A DNA stretch of 64,000 nucleotides from the NCBI GenBank assembly GCA_051294375.1, contig CM119263.1, forward strand, positions 16,955,777 through 17,019,776, in the 5' to 3' direction. The DNA comes from Paraspadella gotoi (lineage: Eukaryota; Chaetognatha). The notes under the pieces were generated by a model. That model did not search any database. It was given only the letters and a program-made list of their open reading frames with translations, and had not been told where the DNA came from. Below, piece by piece: positions 47,979-60,730 of the stretch (position 1 is the first letter of the stretch; every line of letters starts with the position of its first letter). Made by a program: the position numbers and the translations under genes.

Positions 47979-49490
47979 ACGGCGGCGGCCAGCGGCGGCG
48001 GCAGCGCGGCGGCAGCGGCAGCGGCAGCGGCCTCAGCGACGACTCATTAAGCCTGTTCCACGAATCAATGACGTCATGAACGCTGTCTGATATCGTCACG
48101 AGAGCAGCGCGATGTTGCAAGCGAAATCGAATAGACGCGGGTCAGGTGATAAGTAATTAACCGGGTATCGCGCAACAATTCCGTAATTGTCGCTTAAATA
48201 AAAGGGAAAACAATTTTTCGAAAGATAAAATTAGTGACTAACGTCAGTAATGACGGGGAAGCGACAACAACAACAAAATTCCCTCACTCGCTCTTCCGCT
48301 AGGAAAAAAAAAATCCGAGCCCAACCGAATCTCACCTTTTATCCCCTCGAATTTAATGCGTTCTTCCCCCCCCCACGCCCCCACGCCCCCAGCCCTCTAT
48401 TCTCGCGCTCGATCAGCTTTTTGTTCAGATTTTTAAATTTTTTATTTTTTTTATTTTTTTTTTTATATAAATTTTCATCTCATCCGCTTTTGATGAAAAT
48501 ATTCATGTTTCCCTCGACCGGAAACCACTGAACCGTTCCTTCGAAGACTTCGGTTTTTTTTAAGCAGGGAATTCCCGTAGTTCAAAGGAAGAGGCCCTCT
48601 AGCGGTGGCACGACTAAGTTGAAAGAGGAGAAAATGCTTATCATCTTCATCAAGCGAGCAATTCCTTCTCTGACTATACTAAACGGTGAATATTTTTTTT
48701 TCCCAACCGATAATTATTCTTTCCTCTTCCCCCCCACCCCCCTTCTTGTTCTTCTTCGCTCCCCCCCCCGATTCTTTTCTTTCTTCTTCTCAGAGGCCAT
48801 TTTCCCCTTCCCCGGGAATCCGAGAGAATCAAGAGAATATCCAAGGCCCTTTTCCTCGGATGAGGGTCGGCGATTCTAATCCAGTTCTTGACCCATAACC
48901 TGCGCGGGGGAACTTGGCGCGACCCTTACTCATGGCCCCAAACCCCGGGCCCACCCCCCCATCACCCCGTCTCCATGGTTACCTCGGTGTTAGGCAAGTC
49001 GCTGTATCGACGTCTTCGTTTCTCGAAAGACTTACTAAAAACTCTCGCCAGTCACCAACTCTAAATGGTAAAGAGCATCTTTGCTGATCTTAAATCAAAC
49101 TGCCTTTCCCTGACCGTCAATATTTTCATTCTTAGTTCCGCGTTACAGTTTATTTCAAGAACTTCCTTTAAAAAAAATTATAATTCAGTGCATTACGACG
49201 CGTATTACGTATTAAATATGTAAAAACGAAAGCGTTAACGCAGGACTAAGTAAGACGCGAAAATATATTCATTGTATGCAAGATCCCCTATGATCGAATT
49301 TATGCAAATTAAAATTAATTTCGTTTTAAAACAGAATTAAGTTTTTAGTTTTATTTATAAATACAAGTTCTTTTTTTCTCCTTCCTTCTTTTTAAAAAAA
49401 ATAAAAACTAAAAACTGGAGAAAACCCTTTAAGCCCTAAAAACCTTTTTTTTGACACATTTTACAGAAAATATGAGGTAACAAAAAAAAT
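47979..49490. other. No gene recognised; CRE-like site and C-runs
   Basis: GGC/CAG-rich DNA to about 48050, then TGACGTCA (a perfect CRE) at about 48069. T-rich 48420-48470, C-runs at 48368-48390 and 48730-48770. A GTCTCCATGGTTACC X-box-like word lies near 48970. Otherwise AT-rich. Confidence 0.45.
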
Positions 49491-49502
49491 ATTGACTTGC
49501 AG

Positions 49503-49779
49503 ATCGAGGGTCCGACTAATTCCAGCGCCCGACGCCGAGAACTCTCTCGGCTCCACAACTCGGCTCCTTACCCAACCCCAGACTACTTTCCCGCCGCACC
49601 GACCGAGTTTACCTCGCACTCACTCTGGAGCTCTTGTCGAGACCTCTCTCTTCCCACTTCTCATTACTCTGCCTCTCATTCGCGCGCGTTGACACGACAA
49701 CGTCGCTCCCGCGTGCAGTGGATTCTATCACCGCTTCCACTCCAGTTGTGCGTGACAAAACTTTCATGTCGTTAGGAAA
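49503..49779 (+). CDS. Candidate exon (5' UTR or coding)
   Basis: Bounded by an acceptor (TATTGACTTGCAG) and a strong donor (GGAAA|GTAAGT). G+C-rich inside AT-rich DNA. One frame is open throughout up to a TAG (RRELSRLHNSAPYPTPDYF...). In another, only the last codons are read, MSLGK, from an ATG 15 bases before the donor. A downstream acceptor (ACCAACTAG, 49867) would continue MSLGK with a proline run and SSLGRSIYEAHKGG. Whether this is a 5' exon with a late start codon or an internal exon is undecided. Confidence 0.3.
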
Positions 49780-49899
49780 GTAAGTTCAACCCAAGACCCC
49801 CTTATCCTCGTTGTCATGAAGTTGGATGCCGCCGCCACCGAAGCCCCCAGCCGACTTTACCAACTAGGCTGCCGCCGCCGCCGCCATCGAGTCTTGGAC

Positions 49900-50909
<1,010 letters not shown>

Positions 50910-51239
50910 CGAGAAACGTCGATAGCGTATTTGGAGAAGGTAGAAAGAACCTGGAGCGAGTTGATTGCTTTGTAGACAAAAAAGAGCGAGCGAATTGCCT
51001 CGTGCAAGGGGAGCACGTTCGGTCGTTTGTTTGGAGAGAGCGCGCGGTGAGACGGTAATGATAATTCCCTCAACTAAATCAGCAGTTAACGACCTTTAAA
51101 AGAGTAGTAATGGACAACTTTTTTTTTTCTACGAGCGCGGAGCGGCGATATTCTTGGTTTATGAGAAGAAAAAAAAATGGGAATAATTAATTGACGTCGA
51201 GATTTAATCGAGTTAAACCTCGAACTGGAATCTTCGGAG

Positions 51240-51370
51240 ATGCCATCGTTATCGTGGACAGAAACGGATGGAAGGCTGGAACCGTTCTATCCAATCAGCT
51301 TGTCGATAGCGGTAGCGGTTGAAGCCGGAAATTTTTATAAAACGTCATGATTTTTTTATTTTTTATTTTT
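51240..51370 (+). promoter_or_regulatory. CCAAT-TATA promoter-like arrangement
   Basis: CTATCCAATCAG (CCAAT box) at about 51287, GCCGGAAAT (ETS-type) at about 51325 and TTTTTATAAAAC (TATA-like) at about 51334 in the order and spacing of a class II promoter. No downstream coding exon is confirmed. Confidence 0.25.
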
Positions 51371-51603
51371 TTGTCGTTTCGTTTAAGGTAAAACAAACAA
51401 GTTGAATTTCCGTACACAACATAAAATTCAAAGGGAACTCGGTTGACCCCGGTCGCGGAGGGTAGTTCGGGAAAAAAAGATTTTATGGCATTTCTTGTGA
51501 CAACAGTGGCAATGGACCTTTTTACTCTTTTGGAAAAAACTCGAAAAGTTTGAAAGATATGCGTTTTTAGATGTATACCAGTAAAACAGCTTGACGCATC
51601 GAT

Positions 51604-51676
51604 AGAGAGAGAAAGAGAGAAAGAGAGAAAGAGAGAAAGAGAGAAAGAGAGAAAGAGAGAAAGAGAGAGAGAGAGA
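51604..51676. repeat. (GAGAGAAA)n octamer repeat
   Basis: GAGAGAAA units repeated about eight times, then a short GA run. Confidence 0.9.
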
Positions 51677-51788
51677 AATAAAAAAAAGGCTTATGAAAAA
51701 TAAAATCCCCTGCCGAGTGGCGGACGCCAACTCCGCCTGACGCGGCGTGGCGTGATCCCAATCCATGACAAACTAGGGTCGCCGCAAT

Positions 51789-52253
51789 TCAGATAGTTTG
51801 TTTTGTTTTCTTTGGTCTTGTTTTCTTTTGTCGCGCTGGACATAATAGATTAAAAACCATTTTTCTTCCGTATGATATCATTGAATCAATACATGCAACA
51901 TACCCAGTGATTTGAAAGTGTAGCATCTCAAAGAAAGGTGAGGAAAAAAAGAGACGCGTCATATGTTTGCTCATCGCCAAGAGAGTTGGCGCGAACGAGT
52001 TCGGGGCAGCAGCTGAGTGTTTCTTCATTTCCGTGAGGGACCTAGGAATCCATCGGGAGCCAAAGAAGCCGCACAAAGAGGAGGACAAAAAGGTCAAAAC
52101 TGAAATTCTCTCTCCCTTTTTTCGTAGCCATGCCTCCGACCTTTTCTCGTTATCAGTCTCTCGGTTTTCTCTTATCTTGTCCTCAACGGTTCGCTCTTTC
52201 AATCGCTCGCTCGCTCTCTTGATCGGGCACCACACAGTCTTTTCGCAATCCAC
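51789..52253 (-). CDS. Hypothetical 154-codon ORF
   Basis: One of the longest open frames not made of simple repeat. It begins MDCEKTVWCPIKRASERLKE, is basic and charged for about 65 residues, then hydrophobic and mixed. An excellent acceptor inside it (ending GATTCCTAG near 52053) would switch to another open frame (GNEETLSCCPELVRANSLGD), so the ORF may combine exon and intron. A plus-strand frame over 51967-52110 is also open. No domain is recognised. Confidence 0.2.
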   Translation of the reverse strand: MDCEKTVWCPIKRASERLKERTVEDKIRENRETDNEKRSEAWLRKKGERISVLTFLSSSLCGFFGSRWIPRSLTEMKKHSAAAPNSFAPTLLAMSKHMTRLFFSSPFFEMLHFQITGYVACIDSMISYGRKMVFNLLCPARQKKTRPKKTKQTI

Positions 52254-52620
52254 TCTTGACCTTCAACGCTCAAATCATTCTCCTCTTAATCTTCAGAACG
52301 AAAATAATTCTTCATCTTTTTTCATTCTTCTCTGGTGGCATATCTCACTTTTTTTTTATCCAAAACTGATAACTTCTTTTCTTTCACTTTCCTCCACTCA
52401 GCGAATCACTGCTCGCTGTCTTTTCTTTTCTTTTCCATGACCTAGTGATTCACTTTTTCTTTCTTTTTTTTACCTTGTGACTTTTAAATTCTTTACTGAA
52501 CACGAGAAAACAAATCAGGCACAAAACGTTCACGAGTTGTAAACGACTCAGAAAAAAAAAATATCAAAAAAAAAGAAGAAGAAAGTACATTGCTTATAGA
52601 TTGTGCAAGTTCAGGGTACA

Positions 52621-52750
<130 letters not shown>

Positions 52751-53037
52751 CCGGTCCGAAATTGAAACTGATTTTATTCGTCTTGAGATAAAAGGCGATG
52801 AGAGCGACGATAAATCTTCCTTCGCCGCGAGAATTCGTCTCCTCGTTTTGTTTGTTTCTCTCAAAATTCAAACAAAACCTTTCATGTTTCTATCCGACGC
52901 ATTCGGATCATTTTTTTGGGGTCCCACTTTTTTTTTTGTCGTCGTTCAGTTTCCGGCACTATTTTGTGAGAGCGCCCCATTTTTGTTCCTATTCTCTGAA
53001 TTTAATTTTAACATAAATATTTAATCGTAATCTATAC

Positions 53038-53235
53038 TATACCAAACCCTAATACCTAACCCTTACTTTTATCTCTAACTTAATCCTTAACCCAAAATCT
53101 ATAAATGTATTTTTCAACTATGAACACTTATTTCTTCCTAATTTTAATGCTTAATTAAATCGTTAACCCAAACCCTAACCTATACTCTAAACCAAATACT
53201 TAACCTAACTATACTAATTTAATCTAATCTAATCT
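53038..53235. repeat. Degenerate telomere-like words and (CTAAT)n
   Basis: CCAAACCCTAATACCTAACCC, CTTAACCC, CCCTAACC and then CTAATCTAATCTAATCTAAT. Not a clean telomeric array. Confidence 0.55.
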
Positions 53236-53299
53236 AATATTTAAATTTAAAAAATTATTTAAATCTCAATTTAAACTGAAATGTGGTAATTTTGAAAAA

Positions 53300-53936
53300 G
53301 AGGTGGAGACGATAAAGTTACCAGCATTGACCGATTTGTGACCTCACGAGTCACGAATATGCTTTAAAACGCGCATCTTCCATGGCGTCTTCAATTCCCA
53401 ACGATCGATAAATTGACTGACTGACTGAAACATTTTTCCTCCAAACCTCCAAACATTTGTCTCTTTAACGGATGCGTCGCCGCTCGCAATTGGGGGATAA
53501 GTTGCCCCGTGAATTATGTGAGAGGTGAATTTCTCCCGAGTAAAGTTGGGAAACGCGGGCGAAAAGGTGAAGAGTTTTATGAATTATAGCTGGAATGAGG
53601 GGGGCGGTTTGGAAAAAAAAAAAAAGAGGTGAGAGACGATAAAGTTACCAGCATTGACCGATTTGTGACCTACGAGTCACGAATATGCTTTAAAACGCGC
53701 ATCTTCCATGGCGTCTTCAATCCCAACGATCGATAAATTGACTGACTGACTGAAACATTTTTCCTCCAAACCTCCAAACATTTGTCTCTTTAACGGATGC
53801 GTCGCCGCTCGCAATGGGGATAAGTTGCCCCGTGAATTATGTGAAGAGGTGAATTTCTTCCCGAGTAAAGTTGGGAAACGCGGGCGAAAAGGTGAAAGTT
53901 TTATGAATTATAGCTGGAATAGGGGGGCGGTTTGGG
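53300..53936. repeat. Tandem duplication, ~312-bp unit, two copies
   Basis: 53300-53611 and 53624-53936 both run from GACGATAAAGTTACCAGC through TGACTGACTGACTG to TATAGCTGGAAT. They differ by a few single-base indels. Confidence 0.9.
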
Positions 53937-54056
53937 GGGGAGTGATAAAGACGAGGATGTCACGTGGTTCGACCGATGAATCNNNNNNNNNNNNNNNNNN
54001 NNNNNNNGGAGTGGAGTGATAAAGACGAGGATGTCACGTGGGTTCGACCGATGAAT
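53937..54056. other. 25-N gap with overlapping ends
   Basis: GTGATAAAGACGAGGATGTC...CCGATGAATC is present both immediately left (53940-53982) and right (54014-54055) of the N run at 53983-54007. The two contig ends overlap by about 43 bp, so the gap is false and the sequence should be merged. Confidence 0.9.
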
Positions 54057-55092
54057 CGGCGGGAAAAGAGAAGGTTAAAAGGAAAATGGGAGGAAGAGAA
54101 GAAAAGGTGAAAGGAAGAGAGTGAAAGGTCGAGAAAGGAAGATAAAAGGCGAGATCTATCATCGCTTCCTCGGCGAGAAAGGAAGAGGAAGAATTAAAAG
54201 GATGGTCGGAATGTGAGATTAAAAAGGAGAAAATGTGAAAGAGAAAGAGAAGAGGATCTCTGAAATTAGGGAAGAGGCGAAATAAGGATCGAGAAAGCCC
54301 GGAGTCAAGTTTGATCGAATCAATACAAGAATAAACCATTCAATATTCAAGATATTGATAGCAAAAAGTAGCAAAAATTAAATAATTTTAAAAATGCATT
54401 CATCCAAAAAAGGGGGTCAGAGCATGAACGCGGAGTGACATATTATGAATTATGCGAGAGAGAAGCCAAGTCACATTTTTAAGGAGGTTGAAACAATTCA
54501 CGTTCATTCCATCCTCGAACGGAATCCATCAGTTTTCACCGAAATGAAAAATAGTATAAATCTAGAGTTAATCTAAAACAATTTTGACTTTTATCGTTTC
54601 TTTTTATTCGAAAAAAAAAATATTCGGAAGAGTAAAATTTCAGAGAATAAAAAAAAAAACCCCACTCGTTCTCACCTTTAGGATTCTCCCAAATAGAGCC
54701 TCACTCACTTTTTTTCCCTTAATTTAGTCACGCAAGTTTCTTCCCCTCGCTAAGTTCGTATAATTTGGTCATTTCTCTTCATCCTTTTTTTTTTTCCTTC
54801 TCATTCCTCAACCGCTAAAATATCACATTCAAGGACTGGATTTCATTCTCATTTTTGTCTTTCCTTTCTACTCATCTCTATCCTCTATTTCTATTCGAAC
54901 TTTCTTTCTTCTTCCTTTCTTTTCCTCTCATCCCTTTCTCCATCCTCCTTAATTGTTCTCTCCCCCCCCCCCCCGCCCCCCTCAATCGCCCTGAGGGATA
55001 GGCCCGAAACAAGAAAATCCAGGGCGAAGAAAAATCAAAAGAAAAAACTGAAAAATCAAAGCAAATCTTAATCTCAATCTTGTCTCTTCTCT

Positions 55093-55138
<46 letters not shown>

Positions 55139-55415
55139 CCCTCTCTCTTCTCGTTGAAATGATTTATAATTTTTTGCCTTTAAATTTTTTCTGAGAGGAT
55201 GCCTGCCGCCTTTTTTTTATTCTTTTATGTTGTGTGCGAGGAGAAAGAGAGAGAGGAGAGGGGGGAGGGCGGATAACGACATTTTCTTGCAAATATGGTG
55301 GAAATAAAAGATATGCAAAAAAGTTGATTGTGATTTATTGAATATTTTTTTCATTGTTTCTTAAGGTTAGAATTCAAAATATCCCCACTCCCCTCTCTAG
55401 AATCTACATAATAAT
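54057..55415. repeat. Duplicated block G, copy 1
   Basis: About 1.36 kb from GGCGGGAAAAGAGAAGG to CTAGAATCTACATAATAAT, repeated at 55620-56982. Includes purine-rich DNA, a C-run near 54963 and a CT microsatellite (55099-55133). Confidence 0.9.
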
Positions 55416-55417
55416 AG

Positions 55418-55520
55418 GAAATCGCGGTCGGATCAAGCGACGTACACGGAACAAAATATCTCAGCCCTCAACGACGCGGAGTTGCAGAAAGCCGGGATAA
55501 ACCGTACGATCAGAGAGTAA
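55418..55520 (+). CDS. Candidate terminal exon, SAM-like tail
   Basis: Acceptor ACATAATAATAG, then one base and a frame reading KSRSDQATYTEQNISALNDA then ELQKAGINRTIRE, TAA at 55518-55520. The segment LNDAELQKAGI resembles the late helices of SAM domains (LTEEDLKxLGI), but the match is short and not decisive. A consensus AATAAA follows 15 bp after the stop. The exon lies in the 200-bp spacer between the two copies of block G; copy 2 ends where this exon would begin. Confidence 0.45.
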
Positions 55521-55535
55521 CGAAAAGCCACATAC

Positions 55536-55541
55536 AATAAA
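55536..55541 (+). terminator. AATAAA polyadenylation signal
   Basis: Canonical hexamer 15 bp downstream of the TAA at 55518-55520. Supports a gene end here. Confidence 0.45.
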
Positions 55542-55619
55542 TCACATGCCTCTGAAATTAAAACAGTTTGTTTATTTGTAGAATATTCAATGTAACAAGG
55601 GACATCATTAATCGTCTCT

Positions 55620-56652
55620 AGGCGGGAAAAGAGAAGGTTAAAAGGAAAAATGGGAGGAAGAGAAGAAAAGGTGAAAGGAAGAGAGTGAAAGGTCGAGAAA
55701 GGAAGATAAAAGGCGAGTCTATCATCGCTTCCTTCGGCGAGAAAGGAAGAGGGAAGAATTAAAAGGATGGTCGGAATGTGAGATTAAAAAGGGAGAAAAG
55801 TGAAAGAGAAAGAGAAGAGGATCTCTGAAATTAGGGAAGAGGCGAAATAAGGATCGAGAAAGCCCGGGAGTCAAGTTTGATCGAATCAATACAAGAATAA
55901 ACCATTCAATATTCAAGATATTGATAGCAAAAGTAGCAAAAATTAAATAATTTTAAAAATGCATTCATCCAAAAAAGGGGGTCAGAGCATGAACGGCGGA
56001 GTGACATATTATGAATTATGCGAGAGAGAAGCCAAGTCACATTTTTAAGGAGGTGAAACAATTCACGTTTCATTCCATCCTCGAACGGAATCCATCAGTT
56101 TTCCACGAAATGAAAAATAGTATAATTCTAGAGTTAATCTAAAACAATTTTGACTTTTATCGTTCTCTTTTTATTCGAAAAAAAAATATTCGGAAGTAAA
56201 ATTTCAGAGAGATAAAAAAAAAACCCCACTCGTTCTCACCTTTTTAGGATTCTCCAAATAGAGCCTCACTCACTTTTTTTTCCCTTAATTTAGTCACGCA
56301 AGTTTCTTCCCCTCGCTAAGTTCGTATAATTTGGTCATTTCTCTTCATCCTTTTTTTTTTCCTTCTCATTCCTCAACCGTAAAATATCACATTCAAGGAC
56401 TGGATTTCATTCTCATTTTTTGTCTTTCCTTTTCTACTCATCTCTATCCTCTATTTCTATTCGAACTTTCTTTCTTCTTTCCTTTCTTTTCCTCTCATCC
56501 CTTTCTCCATCCTCCTTAATTTCGTTCTCGTCCGGCGCGCCACCCGCGCCCCTCAATCGCCCTGAGGGATAGGCCGAAACAGAAAATCCAGGGCGGAAGA
56601 AAAATCAAAAGAAAACTGAAAAATCAAAGCAAATCTTAGTCTCAATCTTGCC

Positions 56653-56700
<48 letters not shown>

Positions 56701-56982
56701 CTCTCCTCTCTCTCTCTCTCTCTGTTGAAATGATTTATAATTTTTTGCCTTTAAATTTTTTTCTGAGAGGATGCCTGCCGCTTTTTTTTATTCTTTTATG
56801 TGTGTGCGAGAGAAAGAGAGAGAGAGAGGGGGGAGGCGGATAACGACATTTTCTTGCAAATATGGTGGAAATAAAAGATATGCAAAAAAGTTGATTGGAT
56901 TTATTGAATATTTTTTTCATTGTTTCGTTAAGGTTAGAATTTCAAAGATTCCCCACTCCCCTCTCTAGAATCTACATAATAA
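55620..56982. repeat. Duplicated block G, copy 2
   Basis: Colinear with 54057-55415. The C-run of copy 1 (CCCCCCCCCCCGCCCCCC) is here CGCGCCACCCGCGCCCC, and the CT tract (56660-56724) is longer. Confidence 0.9.
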
Positions 56983-57373
56983 TTTGATTAAAAACGAGTA
57001 AAATTTATAATCTAACAGCAAACCTTGAATTTTTTAGTACCTGAACATTTGAGTCTATGTATTTTTCTTGGATAAACGCAACTACTACCAAAGCATCTTT
57101 ATTTCCTTTTCTCTCCAGTTCCTGAGCCACGAGTGTAATATACATATTACATAATGTATATAATATATATATATATATATAATGTATCTGGGTTCCGTCG
57201 TAATGTCGGGAAAAAAATTAGGGGGAAGGAGAGAATGAAGTGAAGAGAGAGAATGCGAGAGAGAAAGAGAGAGACCGCGTCACAAACTATACAACTCCAG
57301 CTTTTCCCCGCTCCGTTTCTTTTCTCTTCCTCGTTCTCTCTCTTTTATCGCTTTCTTCCGGTGAAATTCACAA

Positions 57374-57488
<115 letters not shown>

Positions 57489-57499
57489 AAATAGCCAAA

Positions 57500-58790
57500 G
57501 TCTAGAGAAATTGAGTCAATACTGACGTTGACATTTAGTAGTGAGGTTGACATAGGGACAAAAATGGAATCTGTTCAAGAAAGTGATTATTATATGGGAG
57601 ATGAAAGATGAGTGATGAGAGATATAAGATGAAATATTTAAAGTATAAGAAATATCAGAAAAAACGAAGATTATGAGAAAGAATGACAAGCAAAATGCTA
57701 AACTCGTAAAAATGGCGATAATCAGTTTTCAGGAAAAAACATTACTCTAATGAAAATAAGACGAAAAAAAAATTAAGTTGCTTTCAGAGGAAATGCAAGG
57801 AAAGAATTTGAACGTGGCCATGAATGAAAGGACGAAGGAATGACTAGAGTGATCATCAGTGTGAAAAATTGGGAGAAATAATTAAAGTTAATAGCAGAAA
57901 ATAACTAAAAGGAGATACTTGCACTGTGTGAGAGTTAGAGGTATGTATGAGGCCAGTAAAAGTATTAATCGTGTAACTTACAGCGCATGAAAATGTAATA
58001 TACTACAAATATAGAGATGCGAAAAAAACCCATCAGTAAATCATCTCCTTTTCCTCGCGGTTAATCCTGGGCCGGGGCCTTTCACCGCTTATCCCAAACT
58101 TCTCAGGTTTTCGCTTCGCCAACCCTCACCTTTAACTCGTGAGGAAAACTCGTGTCCTTTACTCACCTTTTGATTCGACACAAGGAAACTTACGTTTTCG
58201 CCTCATTTTCAACTCACGTTTAATTCTTTGTCCCTACTCGCCTTTTCACAATCCAAAAAAACTCGTACTATGCCCTAACAATTCCTATGAAATTGATACG
58301 ACCAATGTAAAATTATCCATACATTCAATCCTCGGTTATTTATTAAAGAAAAAGACGAATTCTTAGAACGAAAGATGTACTAATGTACTTTGAATTCGAA
58401 GAACTTCCCATTCTCTCGTCTCAGCACTTAAAAGCGATTCTTATCTTACTCTCTCTTTTCGTTTAAAACACACATTTTTTTTTTCACACGTTTCAAATTT
58501 GTAAAATTTCTTTCGTGTCAAATGTTGTCAACGGGTTTTCTCCTTCGAAAAGAAGAAGAATAAACTAAGCGGCTTCACTTGGAGACATTCCAATCGAATT
58601 CCAACCTCTTGTTAGAAAGTTGATTGTCTCTCCCTCGTACCACCAGTCTTCGCTCGGTTTTTTTTTTCTGTCTCAAACTTTCATTCGGGGAGAAATAGTG
58701 AGATTGAGAGAGAGAGAATAGGGGGAAGAGTAAAAGAGAATGTGAAGGACGTTGGAATTGTCTGAGATTTTCCTATCTCGATTTGTGGGG
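57500..58790. other. No gene recognised
   Basis: AT-rich, purine-biased to about 58030, then mixed. No exon with matched signals and no motif. Confidence 0.5.
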
Positions 58791-58799
58791 GATCAGGCT

Positions 58800-58991
58800 G
58801 CCAGGTCACGTGGTCTCAAAGGCGTCTTGCGATTGGTTTAAATTTCGCGGATGAGCGGCCAATGGGAAACGGAGGTGGAAAGGCGATATGGCGCGTGAGC
58901 GGATTGGGGTTTTAATAGGAAAGAGAAAGACATGAAGAAAAGGAAAGGAATATAAAAAAGACGGAAGGGAATTAGAGGGGAAAAATGGCAG
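58800..58991 (+). promoter_or_regulatory. E-box plus three CCAAT boxes upstream of a tiny start exon
   Basis: CACGTG at 58807-58812, inverted CCAAT (ATTGG) at 58832-58836, CCAAT at 58859-58863, and ATTGG at 58903-58907. About 80 bp further, ATGGCAG|GTAAAA (58985) would be a 7-nt coding start exon (Met-Ala). Triple NF-Y-type spacing of 27 and 44 bp is typical of active promoters. The downstream exon is not identified. Confidence 0.4.
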
Positions 58992-59187
58992 GTAAAAATA
59001 TTTATTTAGAGAAAATTATTTGGTGGAATCGTGAAACAGTTATATATAAATCTAAAATTAGAAACAGAAGAGAAAACCAAGAGATCTACCAAAATAAAAA
59101 ATAAAGAAGAGAAGACCGAGATAGAGCTCGTGACAAAGACCTCATAGAAAAAGGACATGATGACAAGAATCAAATAACCAGGAAGAG

Positions 59188-59188
59188 T

Positions 59189-59250
<62 letters not shown>
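59188..59250. repeat. (GA)31 microsatellite
   Basis: Uninterrupted GA after GATAGAGA. Confidence 0.95.
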
Positions 59251-59254
<4 letters not shown>

Positions 59255-59352
59255 TGGAAAGATGGAAAAAGAAATCCAGGAGCTCCGGCGAAGCGTGGCA
59301 TCGAGAACTCTGATGTTTGAATTACCTCCTTTTTTTTCCCTCTACTCTTCAG

Positions 59353-59398
59353 GGATGGCATCTGATGGCATCTGATGGCATCTGATGGCGTCTGATGG
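59353..59398. repeat. 10-bp tandem repeat (GATGGCATCT)n
   Basis: Four and a half copies of GATGGCATCT, the last with a G substitution. Confidence 0.9.
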
Positions 59399-59475
59399 AT
59401 TTCAAATTGGCAAACCGAGAAAAAAAAATCAAAAAGGGTGATTTTCTGCTCGACGCTGTAAACTGTTGCTGAAAG

Positions 59476-59510
59476 CTGTGGTCGTCGTCGTCGTCGTCGT
59501 CGTCGTCTTT
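59476..59510. repeat. (GTC)n triplet repeat
   Basis: About nine GTC units. Confidence 0.85.
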
Positions 59511-60279
59511 GTTTCGCCTGTTCTTGCCCCAAGTCTTGATCGTCATCGTAAAAAAAAGTTAGGTCATACCCTCCCCATCAAAAAACGCATTTAAATCTGG
59601 TTCCATGTTGACTGACGCAAACCTCAATAAAACCCTCGCTGCGTTAAACGCAAAACGAAAACCAGAAAAAATGAGGGAAAAGTGAGAAACTAGTAAAAGG
59701 AAAAAAAAAGGAAAATACTGTGGCGGTGTATTCACACGTCCACAATCAGTCAGCCAAATCGATTGGCTAAGAAGTGGAACACACCATCCCAGGCTTAGTG
59801 TTCCATCCACAGTCCTAACAACTTCCCTCTGAATTGGCAAAGCGAGCCCGTCCTAGGGTAACCGCGCCAGTGACTGGAGGCGTCACTGAGGGTCGGAAGC
59901 CCCCAAAGCCAACAGTGAGATGCCCCATCCCAAGGGGTATCACAGGCAACCCGGCTGTTGCAATAATACTTTTAAATTATACTCAGTTTTACTCACTGCA
60001 AGGCAAATGTGAACAAGGAAAATCTTTTAAAAATATTGAGAGTTAAAAAAGGGTTGAAAAAAATTTACAGATTTGAAAAACAATTTTAAAGAAAAAAAAA
60101 TTTCGATACTTCGTCGCAGGCGTCGCTGCGTAAACGGCCTGACATCCGCCAACGTCATTTCCGCACACCTCGTTGTTGTTGTTGTTGTCATGAAGCGGAA
60201 AGCGAAGACTTCACCAGATAATTTTTTTTATTTACTCCACCGCGTTTCCTTCCACTATCGGCGCTTCAGTCGCTCGCTG

Positions 60280-60430
60280 CTCAAACCCGGAAGAATTTCG
60301 ACATTTACGGCGCGAATTTCGCCGCCGGCGCCGATTTCCGCATTTGGATTTATTCCCGGCGTCCTATCCGGCCTCATTTCCGGCGTCTTTTTTCCGGCCT
60401 CCTTTTTTTTGGCGCTATTTCCGGCGATAT
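60280..60430. promoter_or_regulatory. CpG-rich block with clustered ETS-type sites
   Basis: CCGGAA at 60287-60292 and TTCCGG at 60378-60383, 60392-60397 and 60419-60424, with further CCGGC words between. Clustered ETS/NRF-type sites in CpG-rich DNA mark housekeeping promoters. Another ACTTCCGG lies near 60880. Confidence 0.4.
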
Positions 60431-60730
60431 ACATCCGTTGGCAGCGGCGAGCGGCGCCAACGTCACTTCCCGTCTCGCGACGCCGAATGTCCGACGTTGA
60501 TGGGAGGGCGACGCCGTCGGGAAAAGGTGGCGCGGATGGCGCGCTTATTTGTCGACCGACGTCAAAAAAGTCAGGAGGGAAAAAGACGGCAGGAGGTGGG
60601 GTGGGAGAATGGTACGAGGAATGTGGGTGGCGAGTGTGAAACCTTTCAGAAAAAAGCGGGCGCCAAAGGGAGAGGCTGGTTAAGACGTTGCCAATGAGAA
60701 AAGCTCACTCTCGTGACGTGAGTGTGAGGA

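Noticed and set aside
58985-59600. Histone H2A.Z-type gene suggested by ATGGCAG|GT
   Set aside because: No downstream exon with the histone fold or its N-terminal glycine/lysine pattern could be found.
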